NCBI GenBank assembly: GCA_019636875.1
Contig: JAHBWR010000019.1
Coordinates: 1 to 39,134, forward strand
Origin: Nitrospira sp.
Lineage (GTDB): Bacteria; Nitrospirota; Nitrospiria; Nitrospirales; Nitrospiraceae
DNA length: 39,134 bases
Direction of reading: 5' to 3'
Shown here one piece after another: positions 7,606 to 16,144 of the stretch. Below the pieces are notes generated by a model, which made no database searches, was not told where the DNA came from, and saw only the letters and a list, made by a program, of their open reading frames with translations. The translations under genes and the position numbers were made by a program. Position 1 is the stretch's first letter. Each line of letters starts with the position of its first letter.

Positions 7606-9045
7606 TCAATTGCGAACGGAGGTTTGCCTCAGGGCTTGGTGAACAGCAGGAAGCAGACATTTTGCAATCGCTGCATTACCTTGCGGTGTATAATGATGCT
7701 GGGGCATGAACCGGTCGGCGGGGGGCACTTCCAACAGACAGGATGTGGGGTCAATATATTCAATCCCAGCCTTTTCTAGCACCTGCTTGCCCAGGGGAAG
7801 AGTAGTTTTCGGCTTCTCCAGCTCGTGGTCGCTCGGGAAAAATATCACGAGCGGAACCGACTGTTCCTTTTCGGCTGACCGAAGAAACGTCTTCAGGATG
7901 GAGGCATTGATCGATAGAAGGGTCTCTCTCGAGACCTCTGGAGAGACCGGCGACGGAGGAGAAGAGTAGCTTTCGAGCAGCCGAATCAGATAGGAGTAAT
8001 GATAAAATCGTTCCTGCCAGTCGTTCGGCGAATAGCCCCGTTGATATTCGATCCCGGGTAGTTCAGAAATCGATTTTCGTGAAAGGATAGCCTCGGGAGA
8101 TAGGGTAGGCACATTGAGATTCACGCGCTCCTCCCCATACAAGATCAGCCGTGGTTTTGAGAAAGGGTAGTCCCACCATCCAATGCCACTCGCAAAGGGG
8201 TATACCCACATGGTGCGCTCGGCATCATTAGAGATAAAGCCAAAGACCACAATTTTCGGCTTCCACGGGCGGACATCTCTCTCATATCGAAGGAATGCTT
8301 GATCGATGCCATAGCCCGACACCCCAAAATTCAAAATCCGAAACTGCGAACCTAACATCTGCTCCAAATAGTACCCGTATGTTTCTTCATACGTTACCTC
8401 ATAACCGAAGGTAAAGGAGTCACCGACTAACGCAATGTCCGTTTGTTGGACACTTTTTCTAAACGAAATCCCTTCATGCGGAGCGCGTAACCCCTCCGTG
8501 CTGGCCCAGTACTTGCTGTCGGCACTGTTTCTGTTCGGTCCGAGCCTCCATCCCAACAGCTCATCATAGGTGTGAAAGGCGTGGTCGCCTTCACTGCGGT
8601 TGACAACTTGACGAAGGTGGCGTCTGATTGTTTCCCAGCTTTTTGGTTTCAACATCGTTGTTCCAACGAACTCGAACCCGAACTTACTGCGAACTCCAGC
8701 TCTTAGCGCGAGCTCGCCGGTGATCACAACAAGCATCACGGTAAGGAGGTTCATCGCCACGACCAGGCGGAAGTGACGAGAGGGTGATCGGCTATTCGCT
8801 CGATACTGAATGATTATAAGAGTCCCACCTACGAGAAAGGCGACGACAGCCCACAGAAACGCAAGGCCGGGTCTGGTGGTCAGAAATACTTGAAAGGGTC
8901 TCCTCCCTTTCATGAGCAAGGCAATTGCGATGACCGTGAATGACGCTTCAAAAATAAACAAGCCAACCAGAAGCAATAGATCGCGTTTGAAGAGCGGGGT
9001 GTCTGAAGCTATCAAATTCTCTCTCCGGTTAATAATTGTTGGCAT
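7606..9045 (-). CDS. Membrane-anchored SGNH/GDSL-family hydrolase
   Basis: A 479-residue protein with three hydrophobic segments (about 22-45, 58-80 and 93-112) followed by a soluble SGNH domain. Visible blocks are GDSFTFG (208-214, nucleophile S210), GVSGYG (241-246), FISND (270-274) and a C-terminal HHYTPQGN supplying the catalytic His near 456. SGNH enzymes of this layout are often esterases or acetyl-transfer partners acting on surface polysaccharide; the substrate here is unknown. The start is uncertain: ATG 9045 has no Shine-Dalgarno, while an in-frame TTG about 30 nt downstream has a GGAG. A VanZ-like gene lies upstream on the same strand after 235 nt without a gene. The region looks more AT-rich than its neighbours. 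Confidence 0.82.
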   Translation of the reverse strand: MPTIINRRENLIASDTPLFKRDLLLLVGLFIFEASFTVIAIALLMKGRRPFQVFLTTRPGLAFLWAVVAFLVGGTLIIIQYRANSRSPSRHFRLVVAMNLLTVMLVVITGELALRAGVRSKFGFEFVGTTMLKPKSWETIRRHLRQVVNRSEGDHAFHTYDELLGWRLGPNRNSADSKYWASTEGLRAPHEGISFRKSVQQTDIALVGDSFTFGYEVTYEETYGYYLEQMLGSQFRILNFGVSGYGIDQAFLRYERDVRPWKPKIVVFGFISNDAERTMWVYPFASGIGWWDYPFSKPRLILYGEERVNLNVPTLSPEAILSRKSISELPGIEYQRGYSPNDWQERFYHYSYLIRLLESYSSPPSPVSPEVSRETLLSINASILKTFLRSAEKEQSVPLVIFFPSDHELEKPKTTLPLGKQVLEKAGIEYIDPTSCLLEVPPADRFMPQHHYTPQGNAAIAKCLLPAVHQALRQTSVRN

Positions 9046-9280
9046 GGGAGGTGTTGAGAATAGATCTCGACAGGCGCAATTACCATATGCCCATTAGAAT
9101 CCATCTTAAAATTGGAAACCGATATCTTGATCGAGTGCTGGTTTGTGATACTGAGAAACCACCATACATATTCTTCCCGAATCTGATTCTTTTTAATGCC
9201 TATGGCTACACGGGGCAATACCGACCTTCTTGAAAATTGAGTGTAAGATAGATTTTAGCATTTTGGAGTTCATGGCACAT

Positions 9281-9775
9281 CTAGGAGAAGCCTGAACGGC
9301 TAGCGAAATAGCGGTTCATAGCTCCATAGCACTTCTCATAGGGCCATTTCACGGCGCCGTAGGCACCAAGACCGGCACCACCAACATTACAGGCGACATC
9401 CGTCATCGATGGAAAGCGACTGTGGCAGAAGACCTGGAAGAGTTCATTGGAAAGTGAGACGCCGCCTGCGATGGTAATAATCGCAACAATAGTCCAACGA
9501 GAGCCTGGATTCCGATTCAGTTGGTAATGGAGTAGGTATCCAAACATCATGAACCACAGCGTGTTGGTGATAATGTCCTTGAGCATGTTTTTGGACCAAG
9601 AGAAACCCTGAAAGGGGATCCAACGAACTTGCTCCCAGTGCGAGTGTCCTACGAAATTACTCACTGGGAACATGGGTGCAAGTGCGAGGACGAGAATCAC
9701 AAACCAGATCAGAATGCGCTTCTCGTGTTTCGGTCGTGTGAAGAGCGCGATCCTTTCTGGTGACTTACGATCCAT
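9281..9775 (-). CDS. VanZ-like family membrane protein
   Basis: A 164-residue inner-membrane protein with about four hydrophobic segments. It shows the VanZ-family pattern: NTLWFMMFGYLLHY in the second segment, then SNELFQVFCHSRFPSMTDV and a glycine-rich NVGGAGLGAY segment. VanZ gives low-level teicoplanin resistance in enterococci, but most family members lie in envelope or exopolysaccharide contexts with unknown function. The neighbouring SGNH hydrolase supports a cell-surface role (inference). ATG 9775 is the only plausible start. Confidence 0.8.
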   Translation of the reverse strand: MDRKSPERIALFTRPKHEKRILIWFVILVLALAPMFPVSNFVGHSHWEQVRWIPFQGFSWSKNMLKDIITNTLWFMMFGYLLHYQLNRNPGSRWTIVAIITIAGGVSLSNELFQVFCHSRFPSMTDVACNVGGAGLGAYGAVKWPYEKCYGAMNRYFASRSGFS

Positions 9776-9952
9776 GCACGATCATCTAACAGACAGCGTG
9801 AAGGGGCCAATATTTCCCGGATCACATCCGTGATCGGTGTTGGTACCAAGTCGGCCACAAAGAGTCACGGCAGGATCTTCCTGAGAAACCGTTTGGGGTA
9901 AGCCAGCGTCAATGGATTGGCTGGAGCAGGGGAGTGAGCGACTTCCACGTTT

Positions 9953-10315
9953 CTACGCAGCGAGTTCTTCTTCCACTGCTTCAAGCAGCTTATTGATGTC
10001 GAACGGTTTTTCAAACGCGCGTCGAGCGCCGAAGAGTTTGGCGACATCCAGGAAATTCTGGTCGCCTTGAGCTCCTGTGATCGCAATCACTTTGGCGTCG
10101 AGATATTCCCGGGTGAGCTGCAGGGTGGCCTCCAGTCCGTCGGTCTCAGGCATCAACAAATCCATGATTACGAGATCGACCGGTTCCTGTTGATAGAGCG
10201 TCAATCCTTTACGCCCATCCTCGGCCTGAAGCACGCGGTGCCCCGCTTTTTCTAGGACCTCTTTGAGAAGGCCCCGGATAGATGGTTCGTCATCAATGAC
10301 TAGAATAGTTGCCAT
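9953..10315 (-). CDS. Single-domain response regulator (CheY-like receiver)
   Basis: A 120-residue protein that is a receiver domain alone. The acidic pocket DDE is at 8-10, the phospho-acceptor D52 lies in VIMDLLMP, the switch T80 in AITGA and the conserved K103 in FEKPF. With no output domain it would act by protein-protein contact or as a phosphorelay intermediate. No histidine kinase or chemotaxis gene is in the window, so its partner is elsewhere. No clear Shine-Dalgarno precedes ATG 10315. Confidence 0.93.
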   Translation of the reverse strand: MATILVIDDEPSIRGLLKEVLEKAGHRVLQAEDGRKGLTLYQQEPVDLVIMDLLMPETDGLEATLQLTREYLDAKVIAITGAQGDQNFLDVAKLFGARRAFEKPFDINKLLEAVEEELAA

Positions 10316-10642
10316 AGTCGTTCTAGGGATACACGTTGATCATACCGATGGGGCCCGATAGTGTCTAGCAATAAAGGATATCTAGTTGTACGTACAAACG
10401 ATGAATGCACGATGGGGCCGATCAGCTCCATCCATGATGTCGTGCCTCGAAGTCTTATTTGTTTCGAGTCCAGTCAACGGCAGGCGTATCGATGTCTCTA
10501 TGGAATGCGAATGGATGCTGCGCAACGCTACATGGAGGAAAGAGTTTTGGGTTGACCTCATGATTAATTTTTTGTTACAAGTCGACAGACCGATAACACC
10601 CACCGTGGTGAATTTTCTCCACCCATATTAAGGAGCATTCCA
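10316..10642. other. Intergenic region between divergent response regulator and YcbK-like genes
   Basis: A 327-nt spacer in which small overlapping ORFs on both strands look like chance frames. It contains the perfect palindrome TTGTACGTACAA at 10386-10397 and should hold the promoters of both genes. No sigma-70 or sigma-54 site could be called with confidence. Confidence 0.5.
10386..10397. promoter_or_regulatory. Perfect 12-bp palindrome TTGTACGTACAA, candidate operator
   Basis: Exact dyad symmetry without a spacer, 71 nt upstream of the response regulator start on the minus strand and about 245 nt upstream of the YcbK-like start. The size suits a dimeric HTH regulator. Function is inferred from symmetry and position only. 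Confidence 0.35.
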
Positions 10643-11215
10643 GTGAATAGTGCCGATAGGTCCAAATGGGTCTGGACTCGCCGGGCATTTCTTCAGGCGT
10701 CGGTGGTCGGAACTCTCCTGCTCAGTGGACGGTTCGTTGGTCCATCGCCAGTTCAAGCACGTGAGCTTCCCGAGGGGCGGCTGACGTTAGTGAATGCGTG
10801 GACAGACGAGTGGTTGGATGTGACCTATCGCGACGAAGCGGGTAATTATGACCTTGAGGCGCTGGACGATGTGAATTATCTGATGCGCTGTCACTATTCG
10901 GGGGAGGTCGGAGCTATCGACGTCCGCGTGTTGGAGCATGTGAATTTGGTTCAGAAAAAACTCGGGACTAAAAAGGACATCCATTTCATTTCGGGTTTCC
11001 GGTCTCCGGAGTACAATGCCATCCTCGTGCGGAAAGGTGGACATGCTGCCAGAAACAGCCTCCATATGCAGGGGCAAGCTATCGATCTCATGATCGAAGG
11101 TGTGCACCCGAAGCAACTTCGTCAGGCCGCACTGGAACTGCGATACGGCGGGGTCGGATTTTATAAACGTTCGAGGTTTGTGCATTTAGACTCCGGTCCT
11201 TTCCGGTTCTGGTAG
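10643..11215 (+). CDS. Tat-exported YcbK/DUF882-type M15 peptidase-like protein
   Basis: A 190-residue protein. The N-terminus carries a twin-arginine motif (TRRAFLQ at 12-18), a hydrophobic stretch and a likely cleavage after VQA (37-39). The rest is a DUF882/peptidase M15A-like domain with SGFRS at 117-121, HMQGQAID at 141-148 (H141 and D148 as zinc ligands) and a final HLDSG at 181-185 (H181). Relatives are zinc D-Ala-D-Ala carboxypeptidase-like enzymes acting on peptidoglycan in the periplasm; the exact activity of the YcbK group is not settled. GTG 10643 is the start, with AAGGAG seven bases upstream. Confidence 0.88.
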   Translation: MNSADRSKWVWTRRAFLQASVVGTLLLSGRFVGPSPVQARELPEGRLTLVNAWTDEWLDVTYRDEAGNYDLEALDDVNYLMRCHYSGEVGAIDVRVLEHVNLVQKKLGTKKDIHFISGFRSPEYNAILVRKGGHAARNSLHMQGQAIDLMIEGVHPKQLRQAALELRYGGVGFYKRSRFVHLDSGPFRFW

Positions 11216-11497
11216 TATCCCTTCGATGAGTTCACTCAAGTTCTTGGTCCCTCTCACGCCTTGAAGTTCTGCTCTGGACCGACCTTCCAATTGACCTAAG
11301 AACAGTTTTGGGTTCATGGCTGCTTGGATCCTATACCTGCGCGTTCACGAGTCTGGAAGCGTTGCGTGGATGTCGAGCCCTTAACGCATGGGATTCTATG
11401 CACGGCGACTCTGATTGCATAGGACCAACGGTTTCTTGATAATACCGTAACAGCTCAATTCTCCCTCCGCTCACGAAACAAGCGAATAGGCCCACCC

Positions 11498-12838
11498 ATG
11501 TCAACGACTAGTCTGGCGCTCTTCATATTCGGCATCTGCTATCTGGTCATTATGACCGAGCGGATTCATAAGACCATAGTCGCCTTGAGTGGAGCCGCGT
11601 TGATGATTGCCTTCGGTGTTGTGACGCAGGACGAGGCTTTTTACTCCCACGAGTATGGGGTGGATTACAATGTCGTGTTCTTATTAATCGGGATGATGGT
11701 TATCATTAACATCATCCGGGAAACCGGTTTGTTCGAGGTTTTAGCGATTTGGGCTGCGAAACGAGCCAAGGCTCGCCCCTTCCGCTTGATGGTCCTGCTG
11801 GCACTCTTGACTGCCGTCCTCTCAGCGATGCTCGACAATGTCACCACGGTGTTACTGATGGCGCCGGTGACGCTTTCTATCAGTAAGCGTTTGGAGTTGA
11901 ACCCCATCTCGTTTCTGCTCTGCGAAGCATTGTCGTCCAACATCGGTGGGACGGCCACACTTGTCGGTGACCCACCGAATATCATGGTATCTAGCAAGGC
12001 TGAGTTGGGCTACCTTGATTTCTTATCGGTCCTTGGGCCTATCGCAGCGGTAATTATGGCTGTGTTTCTTGGAACGATGTGGATCCTCTTTGGCCGAAAT
12101 ATGATGGTGGCTCCACACCTACGGGAGGCAGTGATGGCGCTCAACCCCAAAGATGCGGTGCGTGATCCAGGATTACTTCGGCGTTGTTTGTGGGCCCTCG
12201 GAGGCGTCAATCTTGGTTTTGCGTTCCATTCCTTCGTCCACCTTGAGCCGGCGACGGTCGCCTTATTGGGTGCGAGTGCGTTCATGCTGCTCGGTCATGC
12301 GCGAGGGCGATCACATGACACCGAGGAGATGAAGTATTTGGCAGAGGTTGAGTGGAAGACAATCTTCTTCTTTATCGGCCTGTTTATCCTGGTCGGAGGC
12401 CTGGTGAAGATCGGGGCGATCCGATATCTTGCTGAGCGGCTTGTGAGTGTAACGGAGGGCAACATGGCTGGAGTGACGCTCGCAGTCCTAGCCGGTTCGG
12501 CGGTATTGTCGGCGTTTGTCGACAATATTCCCTATGTGGCTGCGATGAATCCTCTCATCGTGGACCTGGCCCGCTCGCTGCATCCGGATGTTTCAGACTA
12601 TACGGCGTTGGTCCATCAAGCGGATATCATTCCCTTATGGTGGGCGTTGGCGTTGGGCGCCTGCTTAGGCGGCAACGGTACGATCATCGGGGCAAGTGCG
12701 AACGTGGTGATCGTGGATATTGCGCGGAAGGCGGGTTATCACATTTCGTTTTGGCAGTTCTTCAGATTGGGTTTCCCTGTCATGATCGGATCTGTCGTGA
12801 TCAGTGCGGTTTATCTCTGGCTTCTATTTCTACGGTGA
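11498..12838 (+). CDS. ArsB/NhaD-type ion transporter family permease
   Basis: A 446-residue inner-membrane protein with about 11-12 hydrophobic segments. It has the two inverted halves of the ion transporter superfamily: a first signature around SAMLDNVTTVLLMAPVT and NIGGTATLVGDPPNIM, and a second around SAFVDNIPYVAAM and LGGNGTIIGASANVV. These match P-protein/ArsB/NhaD-like carriers that move arsenite, Na+/H+ or organic anions. No arsC or arsR is nearby, so arsenite export is not specifically supported and the substrate remains open. It is convergent with a zinc CDF exporter. The 282-nt upstream region shows no ORF or clear promoter. Confidence 0.88.
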   Translation: MSTTSLALFIFGICYLVIMTERIHKTIVALSGAALMIAFGVVTQDEAFYSHEYGVDYNVVFLLIGMMVIINIIRETGLFEVLAIWAAKRAKARPFRLMVLLALLTAVLSAMLDNVTTVLLMAPVTLSISKRLELNPISFLLCEALSSNIGGTATLVGDPPNIMVSSKAELGYLDFLSVLGPIAAVIMAVFLGTMWILFGRNMMVAPHLREAVMALNPKDAVRDPGLLRRCLWALGGVNLGFAFHSFVHLEPATVALLGASAFMLLGHARGRSHDTEEMKYLAEVEWKTIFFFIGLFILVGGLVKIGAIRYLAERLVSVTEGNMAGVTLAVLAGSAVLSAFVDNIPYVAAMNPLIVDLARSLHPDVSDYTALVHQADIIPLWWALALGACLGGNGTIIGASANVVIVDIARKAGYHISFWQFFRLGFPVMIGSVVISAVYLWLLFLR

Positions 12839-12896
12839 GCCGAACCACTTGGCCTCCATTCAGGCTCCAGGATTGCAGCCTCGACACTTGGTAGGG

Positions 12897-12917
12897 CTCG
12901 TCTGTCTCCCAGACGAG
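12897..12917. terminator. Hairpin between convergent permease and CDF genes, possible bidirectional terminator
   Basis: CTCGTCTG at 12897-12904 pairs with CAGACGAG at 12910-12917 around a five-base loop. It sits in the 113-nt gap between two convergent stop codons, where a shared terminator is expected. A T-run is lacking, so efficiency is uncertain. Confidence 0.4.
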
Positions 12918-12951
12918 AATTACGAAGGACTGTCTGAATAAGTCGAAGAAA

Positions 12952-13926
12952 CTAATGGTGGTGTGCAAAGATGTGGGTTTCGTCGTGCTGTTCGGTCAGT
13001 TTGCGCAGGTCGCAGTGAATGTCGTCGGGATCGCAACATTCGGTTTCCAGTTGAATGGTCATATGTTTGATGCCGAACTCCGCAGTGATCCGGTTCTGGA
13101 TCAGTTGTAGAAGCTCTAGGGGACTACAATGGGGGTCGATCGTGACGTGGCTGGTGAGCATGATGAGACGAGGCTCGACCGCCCAGATATGGAGGTCATG
13201 GACATTGTTGACGCCTGGAATCGATTCGATAGTTGCTGCGACGTGGGGGACCCGGATACCCGGAGGAGTTGATTCCAGTAGGATATCCATCGACTCTTGA
13301 AAAATCGGCCAAGCTCCACGAAGAATGACCGCGACGATTAATAGGCTGATGAGTGGATCTAAAATAGTCCAACCGGTGAGGAGAATCGCTCCACCGCTGA
13401 CGATGACTCCGAGTGACACCCAGGCGTCTCCTAACATATGCCAGAAGGCGCTGCGAATATTGAGATCGTCCGTTGCTCCACGTTGGAGTAGAAACGCAAT
13501 TCCAAGGTTGGCGGCAAAGCTGACGCCTGCTACAGCCATCACCCACCCTCCGTCGACCGGAACTGGTTGGAACAGGCGTTCTATGCCAACGAAGGCGATG
13601 CCGAGTGCAGTTAGCAAAAGAATGAAACTGTTCAGAAACGCGGCGACAATACCAGCCCGATGATATCCGAAGGTTCGCGTTTCGGAAGCCGGCCGGGCAG
13701 TGAGAAGGTGCGCATAGAGAGCAAGAAAGAGGGCACCTTGGTCTACGAGGTTGTGACCAGCGTCGCTCATGAGCCCGATGCTGTTAAGGACCCATCCTCC
13801 GATAAACTCCGCGGCAATGATGACCGCGTTCAGAGCCAGGGCAAGTTTCAGTCGTGATCGGAGATGCGAGTAGGAGGCAAGCGCCGTCATACATGACAGT
13901 TTCGCATGGGCGATGTCATGCGGCAA
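12952..13926 (-). CDS. Cation diffusion facilitator (CzcD/ZitB-like zinc exporter)
   Basis: A 324-residue inner-membrane metal/proton antiporter with six membrane segments and a cytosolic C-terminal domain. The transport site has HxxxD in TM2 (H58, D62 in SDAGHNLVD) and HxxxD in TM5 (H163, D167 in HMLGDAW), the pattern linked to Zn2+ selectivity. The C-terminus has further metal ligands (ETECCDPDDIHCD and a terminal HIFAHHH). An in-frame ATG at 13890 would remove 12 residues; neither start has a clear Shine-Dalgarno. The neighbouring permease suggests a small ion-homeostasis region. The 175-nt gap to the next gene holds nothing recognised. Confidence 0.92.
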   Translation of the reverse strand: MPHDIAHAKLSCMTALASYSHLRSRLKLALALNAVIIAAEFIGGWVLNSIGLMSDAGHNLVDQGALFLALYAHLLTARPASETRTFGYHRAGIVAAFLNSFILLLTALGIAFVGIERLFQPVPVDGGWVMAVAGVSFAANLGIAFLLQRGATDDLNIRSAFWHMLGDAWVSLGVIVSGGAILLTGWTILDPLISLLIVAVILRGAWPIFQESMDILLESTPPGIRVPHVAATIESIPGVNNVHDLHIWAVEPRLIMLTSHVTIDPHCSPLELLQLIQNRITAEFGIKHMTIQLETECCDPDDIHCDLRKLTEQHDETHIFAHHH

Positions 13927-14101
13927 GTATTGCCGAACGTTTTTACCCTGAACCTTCAGAGTTGCGATCGAGAGAGTGCGAGTATGGGGGTGAGCAGAAT
14001 CAGATCATGTTTCATCATCGACACAATCCTAGAGGAGGCAAGCACACTCTTTGAGCTTAGGAGCTGAAACAAGTGGTTGCATCGGGAAGACAAAGGAGTG
14101 G

Positions 14102-14722
14102 CTAGGCTGCCGTTCGGTCATGTTGCCATTGCTCAACACAATATTGACAAATGGTGTCGTCCACACGGAGATTCGCATGGCCTTTCACAAAGTCTTCGAG
14201 GGTTTCCCATTCTCCCCCTGGACCCTGAATGCGTTTGCAGGAAGCGCAGATGGGTGTACAGCCACGCAAGGCTTTGAGCTCTTGCATCGCTGCTGCCAGG
14301 TCCCGCTCCCGGCGTTTCCGCATGGTCATCTCAGTTTGCATCGTCAGAATCGTACAGACGCGCGCAACAAGTTCGACCGCCAGGATCGGCTTTCTGATGT
14401 AGTCGATCGCGCCGGTTGCAAAGGCCTGTCGCAGGCTGTCCTCGTCTGTATTGGCGGTCACCATGACTAAGGGGATATCTGCCAGTCGCGGATCAGCCTT
14501 GATTGATCGACAAGCTTCAAGCCCGTTGGTTCCCGGCATCATGATGTCCATGAGAATAAGGTCGACCGTCGGCGATCCAGGATGCAACGCTTCCTGCTCC
14601 AAATACCCGTAAGCGGCATGTGCCGAATCCATGGTAATCGTATCCGGATATCCTGACTTGTGGAGAATCCCTTCCGTCAAGCTTCGATCGATTAATGAGT
14701 CATCCACGATGAGAATACTCAT
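14102..14722 (-). CDS. Response regulator with C-terminal four-Cys zinc-binding-type motif
   Basis: A 206-residue protein. Residues 1-120 are a receiver with acidic DD at 7-8, phospho-acceptor D59 in LILMDIMMP and K111 in IRKPI. A charged, probably coiled-coil helix (about 125-152) follows. The C-terminal module has ICASCKRI (C159, C162), an EW...LEDFV segment, and ICQYC (C192, C195). The same short four-Cys module is found at the ends of many PAS/HAMP histidine kinases and regulators and probably binds a metal; its role is not established. The ATG overlaps the stop of the upstream micro-ORF (ATGA), which follows a GTPase gene, so the three probably form one transcript. Confidence 0.9.
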   Translation of the reverse strand: MSILIVDDSLIDRSLTEGILHKSGYPDTITMDSAHAAYGYLEQEALHPGSPTVDLILMDIMMPGTNGLEACRSIKADPRLADIPLVMVTANTDEDSLRQAFATGAIDYIRKPILAVELVARVCTILTMQTEMTMRKRRERDLAAAMQELKALRGCTPICASCKRIQGPGGEWETLEDFVKGHANLRVDDTICQYCVEQWQHDRTAA

Positions 14723-14844
14723 GGCTGAAGTCCTCCCACACGCGTCTTCTGAATGATCAGAAACTGCCTAACCTCACACGTGTCCAGATGGTGCTTGACT
14801 TCCTGGTCCAAGACCGTCCGTTCAGCTTCTCCCGACAGCGCCAC
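14719..14844 (-). CDS. Possible 41-residue coupled micro-ORF between GTPase and response regulator
   Basis: This frame starts at GTG 14844, overlaps the GTPase 3' end by 23 nt and ends with a TGA that shares ATGA with the response regulator start. Its product would be MALSGEAERTVLDQEVKHHL followed by a DTCEVRQF stretch and a basic end. The LSGE...HLDTC pattern loosely recalls anti-sigma zinc-finger helices, but only one Cys is present. It fills an otherwise empty 99-nt gap, and translational coupling would explain the spacing. An in-frame ATG at 14901 would make it longer. It may be fortuitous. Confidence 0.35.
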   Translation of the reverse strand: MALSGEAERTVLDQEVKHHLDTCEVRQFLIIQKTRVGGLQP

Positions 14845-15814
14845 AGAGTCCTCGTGAAGGTTCGAGCATGGTGACCAGCCCATCAAGTAGTGTGATGACA
14901 TGGGATTTGTTTCGTGGGTCGACAGGGAATACCGGCCATGGCTTGTGCAAGGCTTGAAGACGCCATTCATACCGATCTAATCCGGGTTCCGGTGCTTGGT
15001 CTTGATGGGTCACACCAACTACCATTGCTGATTCATCAGCTAGGTCGGAGAATAGGGCCGAGTAGTAATCCAGCTCAGCCATCGGATTCCTTACACGGTT
15101 ATCGATCAAGACCACAAGGCCCAACGCTCCACGGCAGAGAATCTTGCTCATAAAATCGAATCGGCGTTGGCCGGGCGTGCCGTACAGTCGGAGCTTTCGC
15201 CCGTCTCCGAGGGTCAGCTCACCGTAATCCATCGCCACGGTCGTCCTTGGTCTTAGGATGGAGACAGAGTCGGATGTGGGTACGTCGGTACTGATTGGTG
15301 CAATGTCACTGATCGTGCGTATGGCGGTAGATTTGCCTGCGGTCACAGGACCGGCAATGATGAGTTTCAGGTCGTGAGGATTTTCCCTATTAGGCCCGCT
15401 GGAGGAAGCGACCTCTGCCAGGCGCTTTTTCAACGAGTTAAATGTGTCATCGCGGGGCGATGATGTAACCGATGTCTCGGGCTGGTGGAAAGTCTGGTTG
15501 GTCATCCATTCCGATAGCTGATTTAGGAACGGAATAAGACTATGAGTTCGAATGGGTTTTTGTAGTACCCACTGCAAGTCAGGGATTGGGTCTTCTGAAA
15601 GCACCACAGGAATGGGATGTGTCGAGGCTCGGTTTCGCTCCCAGGCCAGTCGAGCTCGTGGGTTGGTAAAATCGTAGATCACCACATGACTGTCTCCGCC
15701 TTGGCGTATCGTCCAATCTCGTGTCAGCTGGTCGCTGGCAAATGAGAAAATCATAGAAAGCAACATCTGTTCCGCATCCGACATTCCTTCTGTGGACAAA
15801 TAGAGTGGCTCCAT
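14822..15814 (-). CDS. COG2229-type Ras-like GTPase with N-terminal pseudo-receiver-like region
   Basis: A protein of about 330 residues. The C-terminal 190 residues form a small GTPase: P-loop GPVTAGKST, then TVAMDYGELTL, the G3 motif as GTPGQRRFDFM, and VVGVTHQD in place of the usual NKxD. These fit the COG2229/MglA-like predicted GTPases that often work with roadblock proteins in polarity or motility. The first 105 residues end with WVLQKPIRTHSLIPFLNQL, like the last strand and helix of a receiver domain, but the acidic pocket and phospho-acceptor Asp are not apparent. ATG 15814 is chosen over GTG 15817 because AAAGGAG would leave only one base before the GTG. It is upstream of the response regulator on the same strand. 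Confidence 0.82.
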   Translation of the reverse strand: MEPLYLSTEGMSDAEQMLLSMIFSFASDQLTRDWTIRQGGDSHVVIYDFTNPRARLAWERNRASTHPIPVVLSEDPIPDLQWVLQKPIRTHSLIPFLNQLSEWMTNQTFHQPETSVTSSPRDDTFNSLKKRLAEVASSSGPNRENPHDLKLIIAGPVTAGKSTAIRTISDIAPISTDVPTSDSVSILRPRTTVAMDYGELTLGDGRKLRLYGTPGQRRFDFMSKILCRGALGLVVLIDNRVRNPMAELDYYSALFSDLADESAMVVGVTHQDQAPEPGLDRYEWRLQALHKPWPVFPVDPRNKSHVITLLDGLVTMLEPSRGLCGAVGRS

Positions 15815-16144
15815 CACACTCCTTTCCCATCATGTTCGAATGATCTGGTTAGGATTCTGTCGACTCATGTGGGCTCTCCAACTGGCGTAAGCAGATGAGA
15901 ACAATCACTGTCTGTGAGGATGCAAAGGTCGTTCGTTCAGTTTCGTCCCCCTTGATCGACCAGTAACGAAAACCAACGAGCTAGATTGCCTCGATAGGGA
16001 CGGGAATGGAGCAAAATAGATCGGGCCTCTGTTAACTATACGGAGCCTATAAGGGGTTTTATGCCAAATCCGTTCCACGAAGTGGTTGCCGGGTGGAATT
16101 GATCACTGCATCGTGGGCATCATCTGATTATGTGCGGGGATTAC
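15815..16144. other. Intergenic region upstream of the GTPase operon
   Basis: A 330-nt spacer between the end of the exported-protein gene and the GTPase start, both on the minus strand. No ORF or strong repeat was seen. It probably holds the GTPase operon promoter and a terminator for the tmk-holB-metG unit, but neither can be pinpointed. Confidence 0.5.

Noticed and set aside
11498..12838. Arsenite resistance operon
   Set aside because: The permease fits the broad ArsB/NhaD superfamily, but no arsR, arsC or arsA lies nearby, so arsenite specificity is unsupported.
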